Shown here one piece after another: positions 62,211 to 64,000 of a DNA stretch of 64,000 nt; positions within the stretch are counted from its first letter, which is position 1; every line of letters starts with the position of its first letter. The position numbers and the translations under genes are program-made. A model generated the notes under the pieces. The model worked only from the letters and a program-made list of their open reading frames with translations, made no database searches and was not told the DNA's origin. Source of the stretch: Pycnopodia helianthoides (taxonomy: Eukaryota; Echinodermata; Asteroidea; Forcipulatida; Asteriidae); contig CM063254.1 in assembly GCA_032158295.1 (NCBI GenBank), forward strand, positions 20,226,147-20,290,146. The letters are read 5' to 3'.

Positions 62211-63948
62211 CTATGTTTGGTCTACATCCAGTGTAAGATCTACTTTGGTCATCACTGTGGTTTGAGTCTGACCACCCCTCAGTCCAGCCAGGAATGTCTG
62301 GGGCTTAGGAACATTGCTGAAACCATCTGTCTTCGTTTGACTTGCAGTATCCCTGAAAAAAAGACACAAAAACATAAGTCGATTATAAAATAACCCATGA
62401 AATCTTTATAAATCTTTCACTTTGAGCTTCAAGTTTGAGGATTTTCACAGATAAATAAACAAGAACGGTCGTGTCTTTCAGAATGAAAAGTCAACCCATC
62501 CATTGGGTATTAGTTTAGGTACTTACTTGGGCAGGTAGACTTGAGTGACGTTGTCTCGTCTGAGATTACTCAAGTTAGTCTGCATGGAGTGGGTCACCTT
62601 ATTACGCAAGTTGGTCTGAAGAAAATAGAGGTAGAATCAATTTGATTAGCAATGCTTGGGTTGGAAATTGAAGTACATTCTTCAACTCCTTTTTGTGTGA
62701 GCATTTTATCAGTATACCCTCATACTGAATATTCAATATAATAACACATTAGTTTTGCCTGTCATCCACAATGATTTCACTGTATTACTCTATTGATTAA
62801 TACTGCTGTCTACAACTTTGTCACCTATATTTCATGAAAATTTAGAAATGTGAATTTAAATTATTTTTTTCATCTTTCCCAAATCTAGACTGTAACACCT
62901 CTCTTACTTACCAGTTTGATGGCTTTTCTTCTAAGCTCCCATTCATTCCACTCATACGACTTAACGATGTTAGACTCAATAGGGTGCACTTCAGTCTGCA
63001 CTCCCATATCACATTTAGTGATTGGTTTCTCTATCATCTGACCCTGATCCTTGCCCTGTATAGAGGTCAAAGGTCAAGGAGGTTACTTTGTGGACAACAT
63101 AAGGAAACAAGTTTCTTTTGGACAGTTGTAACAGGGGACTCAGACATGAAGTGGTAATCACATGCATTTCTTTGGAATCTTTGTCAAGGTGATTTACACC
63201 TATTTATTAGGCCGATGATACTCTTGAGGCTGATTGAACTTCTTAACAATGTCAAAATTGAACAAACAAAAATAATGAAATATGGCATTTTTGTCCTGGC
63301 TTTGTTAGGCACTGTGAAAAGCTCATTACCATCTGAGCTTTTTAAGTTACTGAGTTTACTGTCTGTAATTGAACTGACCTGAGTGTAGGGTGTAATGGTA
63401 GCAAACTGGGCATGTAGTTCCAGCAATTGAATCAGTTCAGGAGATATCTTAGCACATTCTGCTACATGTTGGATATACCTGAAAATAAACAGATACACAA
63501 CTTCAGTAGCTATCAAAGTACACTTATTATTTTCACTTCCAAACAGCCCTGCTCAACTCTGTAGTTAACCTTCTAAATCCTCATCAATCCATACCCTTCT
63601 TATGCATGGTTTTGATGGATTGAGTACTTCACAGCGAAGCTTAATGCATTTGACTCTTCATCCTCTTATCCATGATACACATGATTAGTCTGATTTTGCA
63701 GACTTGTATCAATCAAACTTTGGCCAATCTCAGCATGGGATTTACGAGGATTAAGAAAGGGAAGGGTCTTAAGTCTTAGAGTCTTAATCTTGATGAGAGA
63801 CTCACCCATTAGGATCACTGGCAAACTCATAAGCTGCTTCTTTTGATGAGAAGACATAGTAGCGATCATTATAACGTAAAACTCCAATATCTGGATTACC
63901 AGGTAACAGCAAACGATCAAAACGGACCAATGCCCAGCCACAGTAACC
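62211..63948 (-). CDS. CFAP206: CFAP206 (C-terminal part), last five exons, gene continues past the right edge
   Basis: Exons (minus): 63948-63806, 63478-63379, 63055-62912, 62615-62527, 62352-62211; phases agree and give 205 C-terminal residues. Recognisable: LLLPGNPDIGVLRYNDRYYV followed by FSSKEAAYEFASDP, then PELIQLLELHAQF, then MGVQTEVHPIES and YEWNEWELRRKAIKL, then KVTHSMQTNLSNLRRDN and the end PKPQTFLAGLRGG. This is the CFAP206 (DUF3508) family, needed for radial spoke 2 docking in motile cilia. The family is about 620 residues, so about two thirds lies outside the window. Another ciliary gene close to the SAXO-like one, but separated by RNPC3. Gene name rests on remembered family motifs. 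Confidence 0.87.
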
Positions 63949-64000
63949 CTGAACATCAAGTAGAATATGGATTGGGTTACTATAAGATAGCAGTATAATA

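Noticed and set aside
1..64000. CRISPR array, operon or other prokaryotic system
   Set aside because: All well-supported genes are intron-bearing eukaryotic genes; the tandem arrays lack repeat-spacer structure.

Overview
This is animal nuclear DNA: AT-rich, intron-rich (GT-AG introns of about 100 bp to 3.5 kb), packed with short DNA transposons and tRNA-derived SINEs, and carrying nine-cysteine class C GPCRs, nucleolar, splicing and ciliary genes. The repeats fit an echinoderm or close relative: the 23139-23529 element resembles a TTAA-flanked MITE I associate with echinoderm genomes, and there are fold-back elements starting GGGCCCAATTTCAT. Phylum is an inference; species is not determined.

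Left part (1-25,000): a cluster of three metabotropic glutamate receptor-like class C GPCR genes. GPCR-1 (331-6284, minus) and GPCR-2 (13622-16510, minus) are intact two-exon genes. GPCR-3 (20116-24672, plus) has one single-base frameshift in its first exon. In all three the only coding intron cuts transmembrane helix 4 after a Gln codon. The last exons are almost identical down to silent sites, whereas the first exons are strongly diverged, which points to gene conversion. Between the genes lie a 225-bp satellite, a 47-bp minisatellite, tandem duplications and a 17-bp perfect hairpin, but no further convincing gene.

Right part (25,690-64,000): five housekeeping or ciliary genes. NOP14 (minus, 19 coding exons, SSU processome) and TCERG1 (plus, 17 coding exons, WW/FF elongation-splicing factor) are head to head across about 130 bp holding a CACGTG E-box. 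TCERG1 converges with a SAXO-like ciliary microtubule protein gene (minus, 8 exons), which has an RFX-type X-box 22 bp upstream of its ATG. That gene is head to head with RNPC3 (plus, 12 exons, U11/U12-65K protein of the minor spliceosome). RNPC3 converges with the 3' end of CFAP206 (minus, last five exons), which runs off the right edge.

Mobile DNA sits mainly in introns. The most striking is a 1.3-kb near-perfect palindrome in RNPC3 intron 1 with a 9-bp target duplication (Mutator-like). Four one-base deletions break otherwise conserved reading frames (GPCR-3, NOP14 exon 7, TCERG1 exon 12 twice). Because two affected genes are expected to be essential, consensus errors are the simplest explanation.
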